Source of the DNA: VFZS01 sp964353255
GTDB lineage: Bacteria > Acidobacteriota > Terriglobia > Bryobacterales > Bryobacteraceae
Assembly (NCBI GenBank): GCA_964353255.1
Contig: CAYGVJ010000064.1
Span: 1-30,396, forward strand
Reading direction: 5' to 3'
DNA length: 30,396 bases
Shown: positions 22,013 through 30,396 of the stretch, in pieces
Position numbering within the stretch: position 1 is the stretch's first letter
Layout: the number at the start of each line of letters is the position of its first letter
Made by a program: the position numbers and the translations under genes
Notes under the pieces: model-generated
Seen by the model: only the letters and a program-made list of their open reading frames with translations
The model's database searches: none
What the model was told of the DNA's origin: nothing

Positions 22013-23656
22013 CTACGCCGGTTTGCCGGCCTTCTCCCAGGTGGCCATGATCTGGCCGAAACACTGCAAACCGCTCTGAATCACGGTGCCGTAACCGTGT
22101 CCGGGACTGGTCCAGGCTCCGGCCAGGTAGAGATTCTTGATGGGTGTGGTTTGTCCCACTCTGCGCGGCATCGCGTTGTCCACGGTCTGGTCCCAGCCGT
22201 AAATGGCCCCGCGGTAGTTGCTGGTGTAGCGGGCGTTCGTCAGGGGCGTGCCGATCTCCTTGACCTCGATGGCCCGGGATAGCCCTGGCAGCAGGACCTT
22301 CTCCGCTTGCCGAATGAGGATGCCGGCGATCCTCTCCTTCTCCGCTCGGTAAGCCGCCTTGCTGCCCTTCCAGTAGTCGGCCTCGTAGGGTTGCCAGTGG
22401 TCGAAGCCCTGTAGCGCGATGATGTTGATGGTGTTCTTGCCCTTCGGCGAGTAGCCGTCGAAGAGGTTGTCGTAGAGCGTCACGCCGAAGCCGGGGGTCC
22501 TGGTGTCGCCTTCGACGGCGGCCTTGTATTCCGCTTCGGTGTCGTAGCCCGGGGAGTAGAAAATCTCCGAGTCGGTGATGCCCAGCTTGCGCACCAGGTC
22601 CGTTTTCAGGCCCAGGAAGATTTGGAACGCCGAGAGGCTGACGCTGAACCGGTCCATGCGCGCCAGGTAGTCCTTCAGCAGGTCGGTGGGTTCGAGCAGC
22701 TTGCGGAAGGTGTCGTAGGCGTTGGCGTTCGACACCACGACTCGGGCCTTGTACTCGCGGTTGTCGGCGGTTCTGACCCCGGTGGCTACTCCGTTCTCAA
22801 CCAGAATCCGCTCGACCCGCGTCCGCAGCAGCACCTTTCCGCCGCGTTCTTCGATGAACTTCACGAAGGCGTCGCTGATGGTCTGCGACCGGCCGCGCGG
22901 ATAGTAGCCGCCCTCGTTGATGTAAGAGAGCGTCGGCAGGGCGTAGTACATGCTGGCGAGCTTCGAAGGCGGCAGACCGAAGTACACCCACAGCGCCGAG
23001 ATGATGCACTTGAGCTTGGGGTCCTTGATGCTCGAGTCCATTACCTGCCCCCAGGTGCTCATCGAGTACCGGACCAGGTTTGGAAAGTCCACCGGCATGC
23101 GGCTCATCTCCACCTTGCCGCCGGCGCTCGAGTACGCGCGGATCTCCCGGCCCAGGGCCGCCATCCCGTCAAACAGGCCGCGAATGCCGTCGGCCTCGGC
23201 GGGAAAGGCTTTCGTCAGCGTCTCAAGGTAAGCAGGCAGGTTGCGCGCCGGCACGCGGATGTCGTGCTCCGGGAAAATGGCCCGGTAGACAACCTTGTGC
23301 GGAACGAATTCCACCTCCTTGATCTCGGGGAAGCCCGAAATCAGGTTGCGAATGCCGTTGCGCTCGCCCGCGCCGGTCGAGTGCAGGGAGACGTCGAAGA
23401 GAAACCCGCCGGGGCGTCTGAAGGCAGTGGCGTAACCTCCGGGCTTGTCGTGCTGCTCCAGCACCAGCGGCTTGAATCCCTGCCGGGCAAAAGCCGCCGC
23501 GCAGCTCAGGCCCCCGAGCCCCGAGCCGATGATGACGGCGTCGAACTGATCTGGGGCTTCCGCAGCACTCCCCGTGGGGAATGAATCCCAATCCAGTTCC
23601 AGCACAGGGATGGCGGCGAGGGCGGACTTCAGAACGTCTCTTCGCGGAATTGGCAT
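22013..23656 (-). CDS. FAD-dependent oxidoreductase, phytoene desaturase/retinol saturase-like
   Basis: The 547-residue protein begins MPIPRRDVLKSALAAIPVL, a twin-arginine-like signal with a single hydrophobic stretch. It then has the dinucleotide-binding fold VIIGSGLGGLSCAAAFARQG (about 41-60) with EQHDKPGGYATAF. A C-terminal FAD motif NLYLAGAWTSPGHGYGTVI completes the CrtI/carotenoid-desaturase pattern. It probably oxidises, reduces or isomerises a lipophilic isoprenoid or similar substrate outside or at the membrane. A GTG seven codons upstream is an alternative start, but the ATG places RR near the N-terminus. It is divergent from the DUF4159 gene. Confidence 0.87.
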   Translation of the reverse strand: MPIPRRDVLKSALAAIPVLELDWDSFPTGSAAEAPDQFDAVIIGSGLGGLSCAAAFARQGFKPLVLEQHDKPGGYATAFRRPGGFLFDVSLHSTGAGERNGIRNLISGFPEIKEVEFVPHKVVYRAIFPEHDIRVPARNLPAYLETLTKAFPAEADGIRGLFDGMAALGREIRAYSSAGGKVEMSRMPVDFPNLVRYSMSTWGQVMDSSIKDPKLKCIISALWVYFGLPPSKLASMYYALPTLSYINEGGYYPRGRSQTISDAFVKFIEERGGKVLLRTRVERILVENGVATGVRTADNREYKARVVVSNANAYDTFRKLLEPTDLLKDYLARMDRFSVSLSAFQIFLGLKTDLVRKLGITDSEIFYSPGYDTEAEYKAAVEGDTRTPGFGVTLYDNLFDGYSPKGKNTINIIALQGFDHWQPYEADYWKGSKAAYRAEKERIAGILIRQAEKVLLPGLSRAIEVKEIGTPLTNARYTSNYRGAIYGWDQTVDNAMPRRVGQTTPIKNLYLAGAWTSPGHGYGTVIQSGLQCFGQIMATWEKAGKPA

Positions 23657-23726
23657 GGTGGTTGCAGTATACACCACCGTCTCGCCTGGCGGCGCTGTGC
23701 TATCCTGGAGCGCTCAGAGGGCTTCA

Positions 23727-24527
23727 GTGCGCCGGCGTGGGTTCATCACGGCGATCGTTCTGGCTGCGGCGGCGCTGTCGGTAATGTATGCCCAGCGCGG
23801 CTTCCGCCCCTTCTGGGGCGAAGAAGACAACCCCGCTCCCATCCCGCCCGATGCGAACGAGAAGACCGAGTTTGCCTTCGCGCGGCTGCGCTACCCCTCG
23901 TTCCGCGGCGGATATTACTGGCGCGGCCCGGGAAGCTGGGCCACAGACTACCCCAAAGCCGACCGGCAATTCGTGCAGGGCGTGCGCCGCCTGACCCGGC
24001 TGCATACGCGCTCCGTCGAGCAGGTAGTGGACCTGGACGGGGACGAGGTCTACAACTGGCCCTGGATCTACGCGGTGGAAGTCGGCTACTGGGGGCTGAG
24101 CGAGGCGCAAGCTGCGAAGCTCCGCGATTACCTGCTGCGGGGCGGCTTCCTGATGACCGACGACTTCCACGGCACCTTCGAGTGGGAGGTCTTCATGGCC
24201 AGCATGAGCCGGGTCTTTCCAGACCATCCCATCGTGGACATTCCCAACCAGGACGCCATCTTTCACGTGGTCTATGACCTGGATGAACGCTTCCAGGTGC
24301 CCGGCATCCAGGTGTTCCGGTCCGGCCGAACCTACGAACAGGACGGCTATGAGCCGGAGTGGAAGGGCATTTACGACGACCGCGGCCGGCTGATGGTGGC
24401 CATCTGCCACAACATGGATTTGGGAGACGCCTGGGAGTGGGCGGATTCGCCCCGGTACCCCGAGCGCTACGCTTCCCTGGCCTATCGCACCGGCGTCAAC
24501 TACATTCTCTACGCGATGACTCATTGA
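23727..24527 (+). CDS. DUF4159 domain protein (exported)
   Basis: The frame is open upstream, but a GTG at 23727 with AGAGGG just before it starts a clear signal peptide (RRRGFITAIVLAAAALSVMYAQ). The 266-residue product then has FAFARLRYPSF, VVDLDGDEVYNWPWIYAVE and LRGGFLMTDDFHGTFEWEVF, all typical of DUF4159. The family has a flavodoxin/GATase-like fold of unknown activity and is usually encoded with VWA and MoxR genes, as here. It opens the plus-strand cluster and is followed after 26 bases by the VWA protein. Confidence 0.9.
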   Translation: MRRRGFITAIVLAAAALSVMYAQRGFRPFWGEEDNPAPIPPDANEKTEFAFARLRYPSFRGGYYWRGPGSWATDYPKADRQFVQGVRRLTRLHTRSVEQVVDLDGDEVYNWPWIYAVEVGYWGLSEAQAAKLRDYLLRGGFLMTDDFHGTFEWEVFMASMSRVFPDHPIVDIPNQDAIFHVVYDLDERFQVPGIQVFRSGRTYEQDGYEPEWKGIYDDRGRLMVAICHNMDLGDAWEWADSPRYPERYASLAYRTGVNYILYAMTH

Positions 24528-24553
24528 GGCGGGCCCGCGGCGGCCGGTAACCA

Positions 24554-26812
24554 ATGTTCCGCTTTCTGTTCAACTACTCGCCGACGGTGTTCTCCAAGGG
24601 GCAGTTCGTGCTGCTGGGGAGCTGGCCTCCCTGGATGCTGGCGGCGGTCATGGTGGGCGCCGCGGGTTTCGTGGCCTGGATGATCCGGCGGCGGCGCCCC
24701 GAGGCCGCGGCGAATCTGACCGGCGCGCGGCTGGCCGCCATCTGGCTGCTTCAGACGGCCCTGGCGAGCCTGGTCCTGGTGCTGCTCTGGCAGCCCGCCC
24801 TCCTGGTGGCGACGCTGAAGCCGCAGCAGAACATCGTCGCCGTGGTGGTGGACGACTCGCGCAGCATGGCGATTCAGGAAAACGGAGCCACGCGCCACGA
24901 GCAGGCGGTTCGGGTGCTGAACAGCGGGCTGCTCGAAGCGTTACGCCAGAAGTTCCAGGTGCGCCTGCACCGGCTCGGCGAGCGCCTGGAGCGCATCGAC
25001 AAGCCGGACCAGCTCAGCGCCTCGGCGCGCGCGACGCGGATTGGGGCGAACCTCAGACAGGTGGCCGCGGAGGCCGCCGGGCTGCCCATCGGCGCGGTGG
25101 TGCTGCTCTCGGATGGCGCCGACAACACCGGCGGCATCGACCTGGAAACGCTGGCTGAAATACGGCGGCAGCGCATCCCGGTGCATACGGTGGGATTCGG
25201 GCGGGAGCGGTTTGCGCACGACGTGGAAATCAGCGACGTGCAGGTGGCGGCGCGGGCGCTGGCCGATTCCCGCCTCAGCGCGCAGGCGACGCTCCGCCAG
25301 CGCGGCTACGCCGGCACGCAGGCGCGCCTCACGCTGCGCGAGGGCGGCAGGGTGCTCGCCACGCGCCAGATCACGCTTAAAGCCGACGGCGTCGAGCAGA
25401 GCGAGCCGCTGGTTTTCGACGCGGGACCGGCCGGCGCGAAGAACCTCGAGCTTCGGATCGAGACCCTGCCGGGCGAGGAGAACGCCAACAACAACGCCGT
25501 ATCACGCCTGGTGAACGCCGAGGCGGCCAAGCCGCGGATCCTCTACATGGAAGGCGAGCCGCGCTGGGAGTTCAAATTCATCCGCCGCGCCCTGGACGAG
25601 GAACGCAACCTGCAACTGGCGAGCATCTTGCGGACGACGCAGAACAAGATCTACCGCCAAGGCATTGACAGCGCCAAGGAACTGGAGGAAGGCTTTCCGT
25701 CGAAGGTGGAAGACTTGTTCGGTTTTCAGGGCATCGTGCTGGGGAGCGTGGAAGCGGGCTACTTCACGGCGGCGCAACTGGAGTTGATCCGGCAGTTCGT
25801 GGACCGCCGGGGCGGCGGGCTGCTGCTGCTGGCGGGGCGGGCGGCGCTGGCGGAGGGCGGCTGGGCGCGCTCGCCGCTGGCCGACCTGCTGCCCGTGACG
25901 CTGCCGGACCGCAAAGGCACTTTCCGGCGCGAGCCCGCCAATGCGGAGCTGACCGCGGCGGGCCGCGAGAGCCTCATCTGCCGCCTCGAGGAGAACCCGG
26001 AACGGAACGTGGAGCGTTGGAAAAAACTGCCCTACCTGGCCAACTATCAGGACATCGGACCCCCCAAGCCGGGCGCCGTGGTGCTGGCGGAATTCCTGCC
26101 CACCAGCAAAAGCCGCTTTCCGCTGCTGGTGACGCAGAATTACGGCCGCGGGCGCACGGCAGTGTTCGCCACCGCGGGAAGCTGGCGCTGGCAGATGCTC
26201 CAGGATGTCTCCGATCGCACCCACGAAATGTTCTGGCGCCAACTGCTGCGCTGGCTGGCCGATTCCCCCGGCCGCCTGGCCTCCTCCACGCCACGCCCGG
26301 TGCTCGCCGACGAAACGCGCGTGCAGCTTCAGGCCCAGGTCCGCGACCGCACTTATCTGCCCATGCCGGACGCCAGGGTTCAAGCGCGCATCACGGGGCC
26401 GGAGGGGCTCGCCGACACGGCCGAGCTAACGCCAGACCCGCGGGCGCCGGGCGCCTATTCAGCCGAATGGGCGGCGCCGAAGCCTGGCTCCTATATGGCG
26501 GAGATAGTCGCCACCCGGGGTAACGAGGAAGTCGGGCGCGACGTCTTGATGTTCCGTCGCGAAGACGGCGTCGCGGAGAACTTCCGCGCCGAGCAGAACC
26601 GCGAGCTGCTCCAGAAGCTCTCCTCCGAGACCGGCGGGCAATACTACCGTCCGGGGGACTGGAAGAAGCTCGGCGAGGAGATCGCGTACTCAGAGGCCGG
26701 GATCACGGTGCGGGAGGCAAAGGAGCTGTGGAACATGCCGGCGGTGTTCTTGCTGGCGTTGGCGTTGCGCGGCGCGGAGTGGCTGCTGCGGCGGAAATGG
26801 GGAGCAGTGTGA
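24554..26812 (+). CDS. Membrane VWA protein with GATase-like domain
   Basis: This 752-residue protein has membrane helices near residues 27-44 and 62-86. A VWA domain starts at NIVAVVVDDSRSM, with a MIDAS DxSxS at Asp100-Ser102-Ser104 and LLSDGADNTGG. A class I glutamine-amidotransferase-like domain from about 326 (RILYMEGEPRWEFKFIRRAL) to about 470 lacks an obvious catalytic triad. Further beta-rich domains follow, and a C-terminal helix near 730-745. It resembles the large VWA proteins of MoxR clusters, which are thought to act with the AAA+ ATPase on envelope proteins. It is coupled to the next gene, two bases away. Confidence 0.9.
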   Translation: MFRFLFNYSPTVFSKGQFVLLGSWPPWMLAAVMVGAAGFVAWMIRRRRPEAAANLTGARLAAIWLLQTALASLVLVLLWQPALLVATLKPQQNIVAVVVDDSRSMAIQENGATRHEQAVRVLNSGLLEALRQKFQVRLHRLGERLERIDKPDQLSASARATRIGANLRQVAAEAAGLPIGAVVLLSDGADNTGGIDLETLAEIRRQRIPVHTVGFGRERFAHDVEISDVQVAARALADSRLSAQATLRQRGYAGTQARLTLREGGRVLATRQITLKADGVEQSEPLVFDAGPAGAKNLELRIETLPGEENANNNAVSRLVNAEAAKPRILYMEGEPRWEFKFIRRALDEERNLQLASILRTTQNKIYRQGIDSAKELEEGFPSKVEDLFGFQGIVLGSVEAGYFTAAQLELIRQFVDRRGGGLLLLAGRAALAEGGWARSPLADLLPVTLPDRKGTFRREPANAELTAAGRESLICRLEENPERNVERWKKLPYLANYQDIGPPKPGAVVLAEFLPTSKSRFPLLVTQNYGRGRTAVFATAGSWRWQMLQDVSDRTHEMFWRQLLRWLADSPGRLASSTPRPVLADETRVQLQAQVRDRTYLPMPDARVQARITGPEGLADTAELTPDPRAPGAYSAEWAAPKPGSYMAEIVATRGNEEVGRDVLMFRREDGVAENFRAEQNRELLQKLSSETGGQYYRPGDWKKLGEEIAYSEAGITVREAKELWNMPAVFLLALALRGAEWLLRRKWGAV

Positions 26813-26814
26813 GG

Positions 26815-27750
26815 ATGGCGCGCACTGGACGGGCGATCTGCTTCCTCCTGGCGGCGGGGTGCTCGCTTTCGGCAACCACGTTCTACGTGACCGTGGCGGG
26901 ACTGGGCGGTGAGGCCGAGTACGAGCAGCGGTTCCAGAGCTGGGCGCAGGAGATCGACAAGCTGGTGCGCGCCGGCGGCCCGGAGGCGAGGTCCGAGGCC
27001 CTCTGCGGCCAAGCCGCCACTCGCGCCCGCCTGGAGTCGGTGCTCGGGGGCATCGCGCGCGAAGCGACGCCGGCGGATGCGCTCATCGTCATGCTGATCG
27101 GCCACGGAGGCCTGGACGGCAGCGACTACAAAATGAACCTGCCCGGTCCCGACATCTCCGCGGTCCAACTGGCCGCGCTGCTGGACCGGATCCCTGCCGG
27201 GCGGCAGCTTGTGGTGAACATGACCAGCGCCAGCGGCGCCTCGATCGAGGCGCTGCGCAAGGAGAACCGCGCGGTCATCACCGCCACCAAGAGCGGCACC
27301 GAGGAAAACGCCACCGTCTTCGCGCGCTACTGGGTGGAGGCCTTGCGCGACCCGGCGGCCGACACGGACAAGAACGAGGTCGTGAGCGCCCTGGAAGCCT
27401 TCCGCTACGCCGACCAAAAGACCGCGAAATTTTATGAGACGCAGAAGCGCCTGGCCACCGAGCACGCCTTGCTGGAGGACACCGGCAAGGGGGAAGGCGT
27501 CCGCTCGCCGTCACCGGAAAACGGCGAGGGCCTGCTGGCGGCGCGGTTCGCGGTGGTGCGTTTCGGTGCCGCGCAACGCGCCGCACAGACGCCGGCCAAG
27601 CGGAAGCTGCTCGAAAGGAAAGGGGCGCTGGAAGCCGAGATCGATCGGCTGAAGTACGAGAAGTCCGCTATGCCGCTGGAGGAGTACCGCAAGCGGCTCA
27701 CGGCGCTCTTGCTGGAGCTGGCCAAGACGCAGGCCGAGCTGGACAAGTGA
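26815..27750 (+). CDS. Exported caspase-like protein with the catalytic cysteine replaced
   Basis: From ATG 26815 (or GTG 26809) the product is about 311 residues with a signal peptide (RAICFLLAAGCSLSATTFY). The core has a caspase/legumain-like order: LIVMLIGHGG with the expected His at about 97, then LLDRIPAGRQLVVNMTSASGAS at about 122-143 where the catalytic Cys would follow the beta-strand, and AVITATKSGTEENATVFARY. The strand ends in NMTSASG rather than DxCxSG, so the cysteine is missing. The C-terminal 60 residues form a charged coiled coil (ALEAEIDRLKYEK, LLLELAKTQAELDK). The role is unknown; it is probably a non-catalytic partner in the cluster. Confidence 0.75.
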   Translation: MARTGRAICFLLAAGCSLSATTFYVTVAGLGGEAEYEQRFQSWAQEIDKLVRAGGPEARSEALCGQAATRARLESVLGGIAREATPADALIVMLIGHGGLDGSDYKMNLPGPDISAVQLAALLDRIPAGRQLVVNMTSASGASIEALRKENRAVITATKSGTEENATVFARYWVEALRDPAADTDKNEVVSALEAFRYADQKTAKFYETQKRLATEHALLEDTGKGEGVRSPSPENGEGLLAARFAVVRFGAAQRAAQTPAKRKLLERKGALEAEIDRLKYEKSAMPLEEYRKRLTALLLELAKTQAELDK

Positions 27751-27751
27751 T

Positions 27752-30076
27752 ATGGGCTGCCGGGCAGGTGTGAAAAAATCGGCCCGCCCGCTCCCCGCCC
27801 AGGGGGCACCCGGTCGCGGCTCGGTCAGGCGCCCAATGCCTCGAACCGCTTACCGAGCCGCGCGCGTAAGCAAGCGGTCGGAGCGCCGGTTTTTTCACAC
27901 CTTCCGGGCACTACTGATTCTCGCGCTCGCCGCCGCGCCGCTGTTCGGCCAGAAGCTCGAAGAATGCCGCGGTTACCGGCGCCACGGGCGCACTGCCGAG
28001 ATGAAGCGGTGTTTCCTGGAGCTGGCCGCCAGCCGCGATTCTTATCTGCGCGCCGAGGGCCTCTGGGGCCTGGAGCAATACCAGGAGGCCAACGACCAGT
28101 TTCGGGCCGCGGTGGCGGCCCAACCGAGCAACGCCGGGTACCGTGTCCGGTGGGGCCGGCTGTTTCTGGAACGATTCAACAAGGAAGAGGCGGCCAAGCT
28201 GTTCGAGGAAGCCCTGGAGATCGACAAGAAACATCCGGGTGCGCTGCTGGGGCTGGCGCTCGTGGCCTCGGAGAGCTTTGAGCGCAAGGCGGTGGAGCTG
28301 GCCGAACAGGCCGTCAAGCTGGACCCGAAGCTGCTGGAAGCCAGGGAACTGCTGGCCCGGCTGGCGCTCGAAGACAACGACCCGGCCCGCGCCATCCGCG
28401 AGGCGGACAAGGCGCTGGAAATCTCTCCGGAAGCGCTGGAGGCGATGGCGATACGGGCGACGATGGACTGGCTGAACGACCAGCCCTCCACGCCGTGGCT
28501 GGAGCGCATCCTGAAGATCAACCCGGTTTACGGAGAAGCCTACGCCACCGCGGGGCGCTTCTTCGTGCTCAACCGCCGCTACCAAGAGGGAATACGCTTC
28601 TACCGGAGAGCCACCGAGCTTAGGCCCGACCTGTGGAAGGCGCGCGCGGAGCTGGGCGTGAACCTGATGCGGCTGGCCCAGGAGGCGGAGGCGCGCAAGC
28701 ACCTGGAGTTGTGCTACGCCAACGGGTACCGCGACGCCGCCACAGTGAACACCCTGCGGCTGATCGACAGCTACAAGAACTTCGCGACTTTCAAGACCGG
28801 CAGCACTCTGCTGCGGCTGCACAACAAGGAAGCGGAGCTGCTGCGCGCCTACTTCGAGCCGGAGCTTCAGCGCGCGATCGCCGCCTACGAGAAGAAGTAC
28901 GGGTTTCATCTCGAACATGCGGTGCAGGTGGAGGTCTATCCGGACCACGAAGACTTCGCGGTACGGACTCTGGGCATGCCGGGCCTGGGCGCGCTGGGGG
29001 TCAGCTTCGGATACGTGGTGGCCATGGACAGCCCTTCGGCGCGCCGGCCAGGGAGCTTCCACTGGGCCGGCACGCTGTGGCACGAGCTGAGCCACGTCTA
29101 CGTGCTGGCGGCGACCAGGCACCGGACGCCGCGGTGGTTCACCGAGGGGCTGGCCGTGTACGAGGAGACCGCGGCCTCGCCCGAGTGGGGCGACCGCATG
29201 ACTCCGGACGTCATCGCCGCTATCCGGGAGAAGAAGCTGCTTCCGGTGGCGGAGCTGGATCGCGGCTTCGTGCGGCCCAGTTTTCCGGCGCAAGTCAGCG
29301 TGTCGTATTTCCAGGCGGGCAAGGTCTGCGACTTCATCGCGGCCAAGTGGGGTTACGCGAAGCTGCTCGAGATGATGCGCGCCTTCGCGCAGGTGAAAAC
29401 CACGCCGCAGGTGATCGAGGAACAACTGGGGACGAAGCCGGAGGCGTTCGACCGGGAGTTTCTGGCGTGGCTCCAGGGCCAGACCCGGAAGACAGTCGAT
29501 GGTTTTGCGGAATGGAAGAAGCGGCTTCAAGCGGTGGCGGAAAGTCTGCGGGCCGGCAAATACGATGACGTGATCCGGGAGGGCCTGGCGATCCGCGACC
29601 TGTACGGCGAATACGTCGAGGCCGGGAGCTGCTACGAGTTCCTCGCGGCAGCCTATCTGGCGAAGAACGACAAAGCCGCGGCGAGCGCGGAACTCGAGCG
29701 TTACATGAGAGCGGGAGGCCGCAGCCCGGCTCTGCTGAAGCAGCTTGCCACGCTTCAGGAGGAGGCGGGGAGAACGAAGGACGCCGCCGCTACGCTCGAG
29801 CGGCTCAACTACATCTACCCGGTCGAGGACGAGGAACTGCATCGCCGTCTCGGCGATCTGCTTTTGGGCAACAGCGACGCGCGGGGCGCCATTCGCGAGT
29901 TTCAGGCGGTGATCGCCCTGAAGCCGCTGGACCAGGCCGACGCGCATTTCAACCTCGCTCGCGCGTATCGCAGCGCCGGGCAGCTTGAGGCCGCCAAGGA
30001 GCAATTGCTGCTGGCCCTGGAGGCCGCACCCGGGTACCGCCCGGCGCAGAAAATGCTGCTGGAATTGAGTCAGTAG
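27752..30076 (+). CDS. TPR protein with gluzincin (peptidase MA-like) domain
   Basis: The frame encodes up to 774 residues. N-terminal TPR repeats are clear (EEALEIDKKHPGALLGLALV, ADKALEISPEALEAMAI and others). A metallopeptidase domain with HELSH and RWFTEGLAVYEE follows; counted from 27752 the HExxH is near residue 444. C-terminal TPRs complete the protein. A hydrophobic signal core ALLILALAAAPLFGQ is encoded from 27908. The start is unclear. ATG 27752 is one base after the previous stop, which suits coupling but adds a 51-codon insert encoded by the repeat at 27758-27910. ATG 27836 lies within the repeat and gives a 24-residue basic region before the core. The protein probably acts outside the cytoplasm. 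Confidence 0.88.
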   Translation: MGCRAGVKKSARPLPAQGAPGRGSVRRPMPRTAYRAARVSKRSERRFFHTFRALLILALAAAPLFGQKLEECRGYRRHGRTAEMKRCFLELAASRDSYLRAEGLWGLEQYQEANDQFRAAVAAQPSNAGYRVRWGRLFLERFNKEEAAKLFEEALEIDKKHPGALLGLALVASESFERKAVELAEQAVKLDPKLLEARELLARLALEDNDPARAIREADKALEISPEALEAMAIRATMDWLNDQPSTPWLERILKINPVYGEAYATAGRFFVLNRRYQEGIRFYRRATELRPDLWKARAELGVNLMRLAQEAEARKHLELCYANGYRDAATVNTLRLIDSYKNFATFKTGSTLLRLHNKEAELLRAYFEPELQRAIAAYEKKYGFHLEHAVQVEVYPDHEDFAVRTLGMPGLGALGVSFGYVVAMDSPSARRPGSFHWAGTLWHELSHVYVLAATRHRTPRWFTEGLAVYEETAASPEWGDRMTPDVIAAIREKKLLPVAELDRGFVRPSFPAQVSVSYFQAGKVCDFIAAKWGYAKLLEMMRAFAQVKTTPQVIEEQLGTKPEAFDREFLAWLQGQTRKTVDGFAEWKKRLQAVAESLRAGKYDDVIREGLAIRDLYGEYVEAGSCYEFLAAAYLAKNDKAAASAELERYMRAGGRSPALLKQLATLQEEAGRTKDAAATLERLNYIYPVEDEELHRRLGDLLLGNSDARGAIREFQAVIALKPLDQADAHFNLARAYRSAGQLEAAKEQLLLALEAAPGYRPAQKMLLELSQ
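27758..27910. repeat. 153-bp inverted-repeat element (MITE-like, LAYARGSV type)
   Basis: The ends are 25-bp inverted repeats matching at 22 positions (27758-27782 and 27886-27910), including AGGTGTGAAAAAA and TTTTTTCACACCT. A second perfect 10-bp inverted pair, GCGGCTCGGT / ACCGAGCCGC, lies inside (27816-27825, 27852-27861). The minus strand encodes PLAYARGSV, a string I know from spurious proteins in acidobacterial genomes, so this is probably a member of a dispersed family. It is 51 codons long and open in the frame of the TPR/peptidase gene. Confidence 0.8.
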
Positions 30077-30094
30077 AGGGACAGGAAGACACTC

Positions 30095-30396
30095 ATGTCG
30101 TCAATAGTCGCGGCTCGGATGGAATCCGAGGAGCTGAAGCAGAAGATCGCGCGGTTTCGGGAAGTGCAAAGCGGGATTTTATCCCAGGTGCGGCGGGTGA
30201 TCGTGGGTCAGGACGAAGTCATCGAGCAGCTTCAGATCGCGCTATTCGTCGGCGGCCACAGCTTGATTACCGGGCTGCCTGGGACCGCCAAGACGCTGCT
30301 GGTCCGCACCATAGCTCAGACGCTGGGGCTGGCCTTTAAGCGCATCCAGTTCACGCCGGATCTGATGCCGTCCGACATCACCGGCACGGACATCAT
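30095..30396 (+). CDS. MoxR-type AAA+ ATPase (5' part, cut by window end)
   Basis: The first 100 codons are present. After a helical lead (ELKQKIARFREVQSGILSQV) come IVGQDEVIEQLQIALFVGGH, Walker A GLPGTAKT and RIQFTPDLMPSDITGTDI, the standard MoxR opening. MoxR ATPases work as chaperones with VWA proteins. The ATG lies 18 bases after the TPR gene stop, with AGGAA upstream. The rest, including Walker B, is beyond the window. Confidence 0.95.
   Translation, partial: MSSIVAARMESEELKQKIARFREVQSGILSQVRRVIVGQDEVIEQLQIALFVGGHSLITGLPGTAKTLLVRTIAQTLGLAFKRIQFTPDLMPSDITGTDI

Noticed and set aside
27698..27898. A minus-strand frame containing LAYARGSV
   Set aside because: It reads through the inverted-repeat element and the end of the caspase-like gene. 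This string is typical of repeat-derived spurious proteins.
1..30396. tRNA, rRNA, CRISPR array, integrase or transposase genes
   Set aside because: Looked for, but no cloverleaf, rRNA-like stretch, regularly spaced direct repeats or recombinase motifs were seen.

Overview
The window is a piece of a high-GC bacterial chromosome, most likely an Acidobacteriota member of the Bryobacterales/Solibacter type. Three things suggest this. The gene set includes a DUF4159–VWA–peptidase–MoxR cluster, a BshB1-like bacillithiol deacetylase and a DUF5597-type GH35 hydrolase. A dispersed repeat at 27758-27910 reads on its minus strand as the LAYARGSV string that I associate with intergenic repeats of this group. 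Codon third positions are strongly GC throughout, except in one island. The taxon is an inference; there is no rRNA gene or other decisive marker in the window.

Region 1 (1-6414, minus strand) is a compact flagellar basal-body and export operon in the order flgB-flgC-fliE-fliF-fliG-fliH-fliI-fliJ, with overlapping or closely spaced genes and a hairpin after fliJ. A SprA-related putative metallopeptidase lies just upstream on the same strand (6546-7175).

Region 2 (7270-14030) is housekeeping and sugar metabolism. It holds a class III aminotransferase with a four-cysteine insert, a SAM methyltransferase abutting yraN, galT, a small acidobacterial-type hypothetical gene on the opposite strand, an ACS-type MFS transporter, and a convergent secreted GH35 glycosidase.

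Region 3 (14047-17709) is an accessory island at the 3' end of bshB1. Three copies of the bshB1 tail are present: a 96-bp diverged one, a 259-bp near-identical one, and the tail of the intact gene. A DUF4160/DUF2442 pair is duplicated, and the second copy has lost most of DUF4160. Between the copies sits a three-gene, lower-GC cassette of unknown function: a protein with a ribbon-helix-helix-like segment, a small basic protein broken by a single-base frameshift, and a two-domain protein. The pattern suggests repeated insertion at, or duplication of, the bshB1 3' end. It is the least ordinary part of the window.

Region 4 (17710-23656, minus strand) runs FAD oxidoreductase, VWA-like protein without metal-site residues, secreted methyltransferase, PfkB sugar kinase, rhomboid protease, bshB1. 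The last five are tightly spaced and probably co-transcribed.

Region 5 (23727-30396, plus strand) is an envelope-associated cluster: DUF4159 protein, membrane VWA/GATase-like protein, caspase-like protein lacking the catalytic cysteine, TPR plus HExxH peptidase, and a MoxR AAA+ ATPase cut by the window edge. A 153-bp inverted-repeat element sits in frame at the 5' end of the TPR/peptidase gene, in the region encoding its signal peptide. No tRNA, rRNA, CRISPR array, integrase or transposase was seen.
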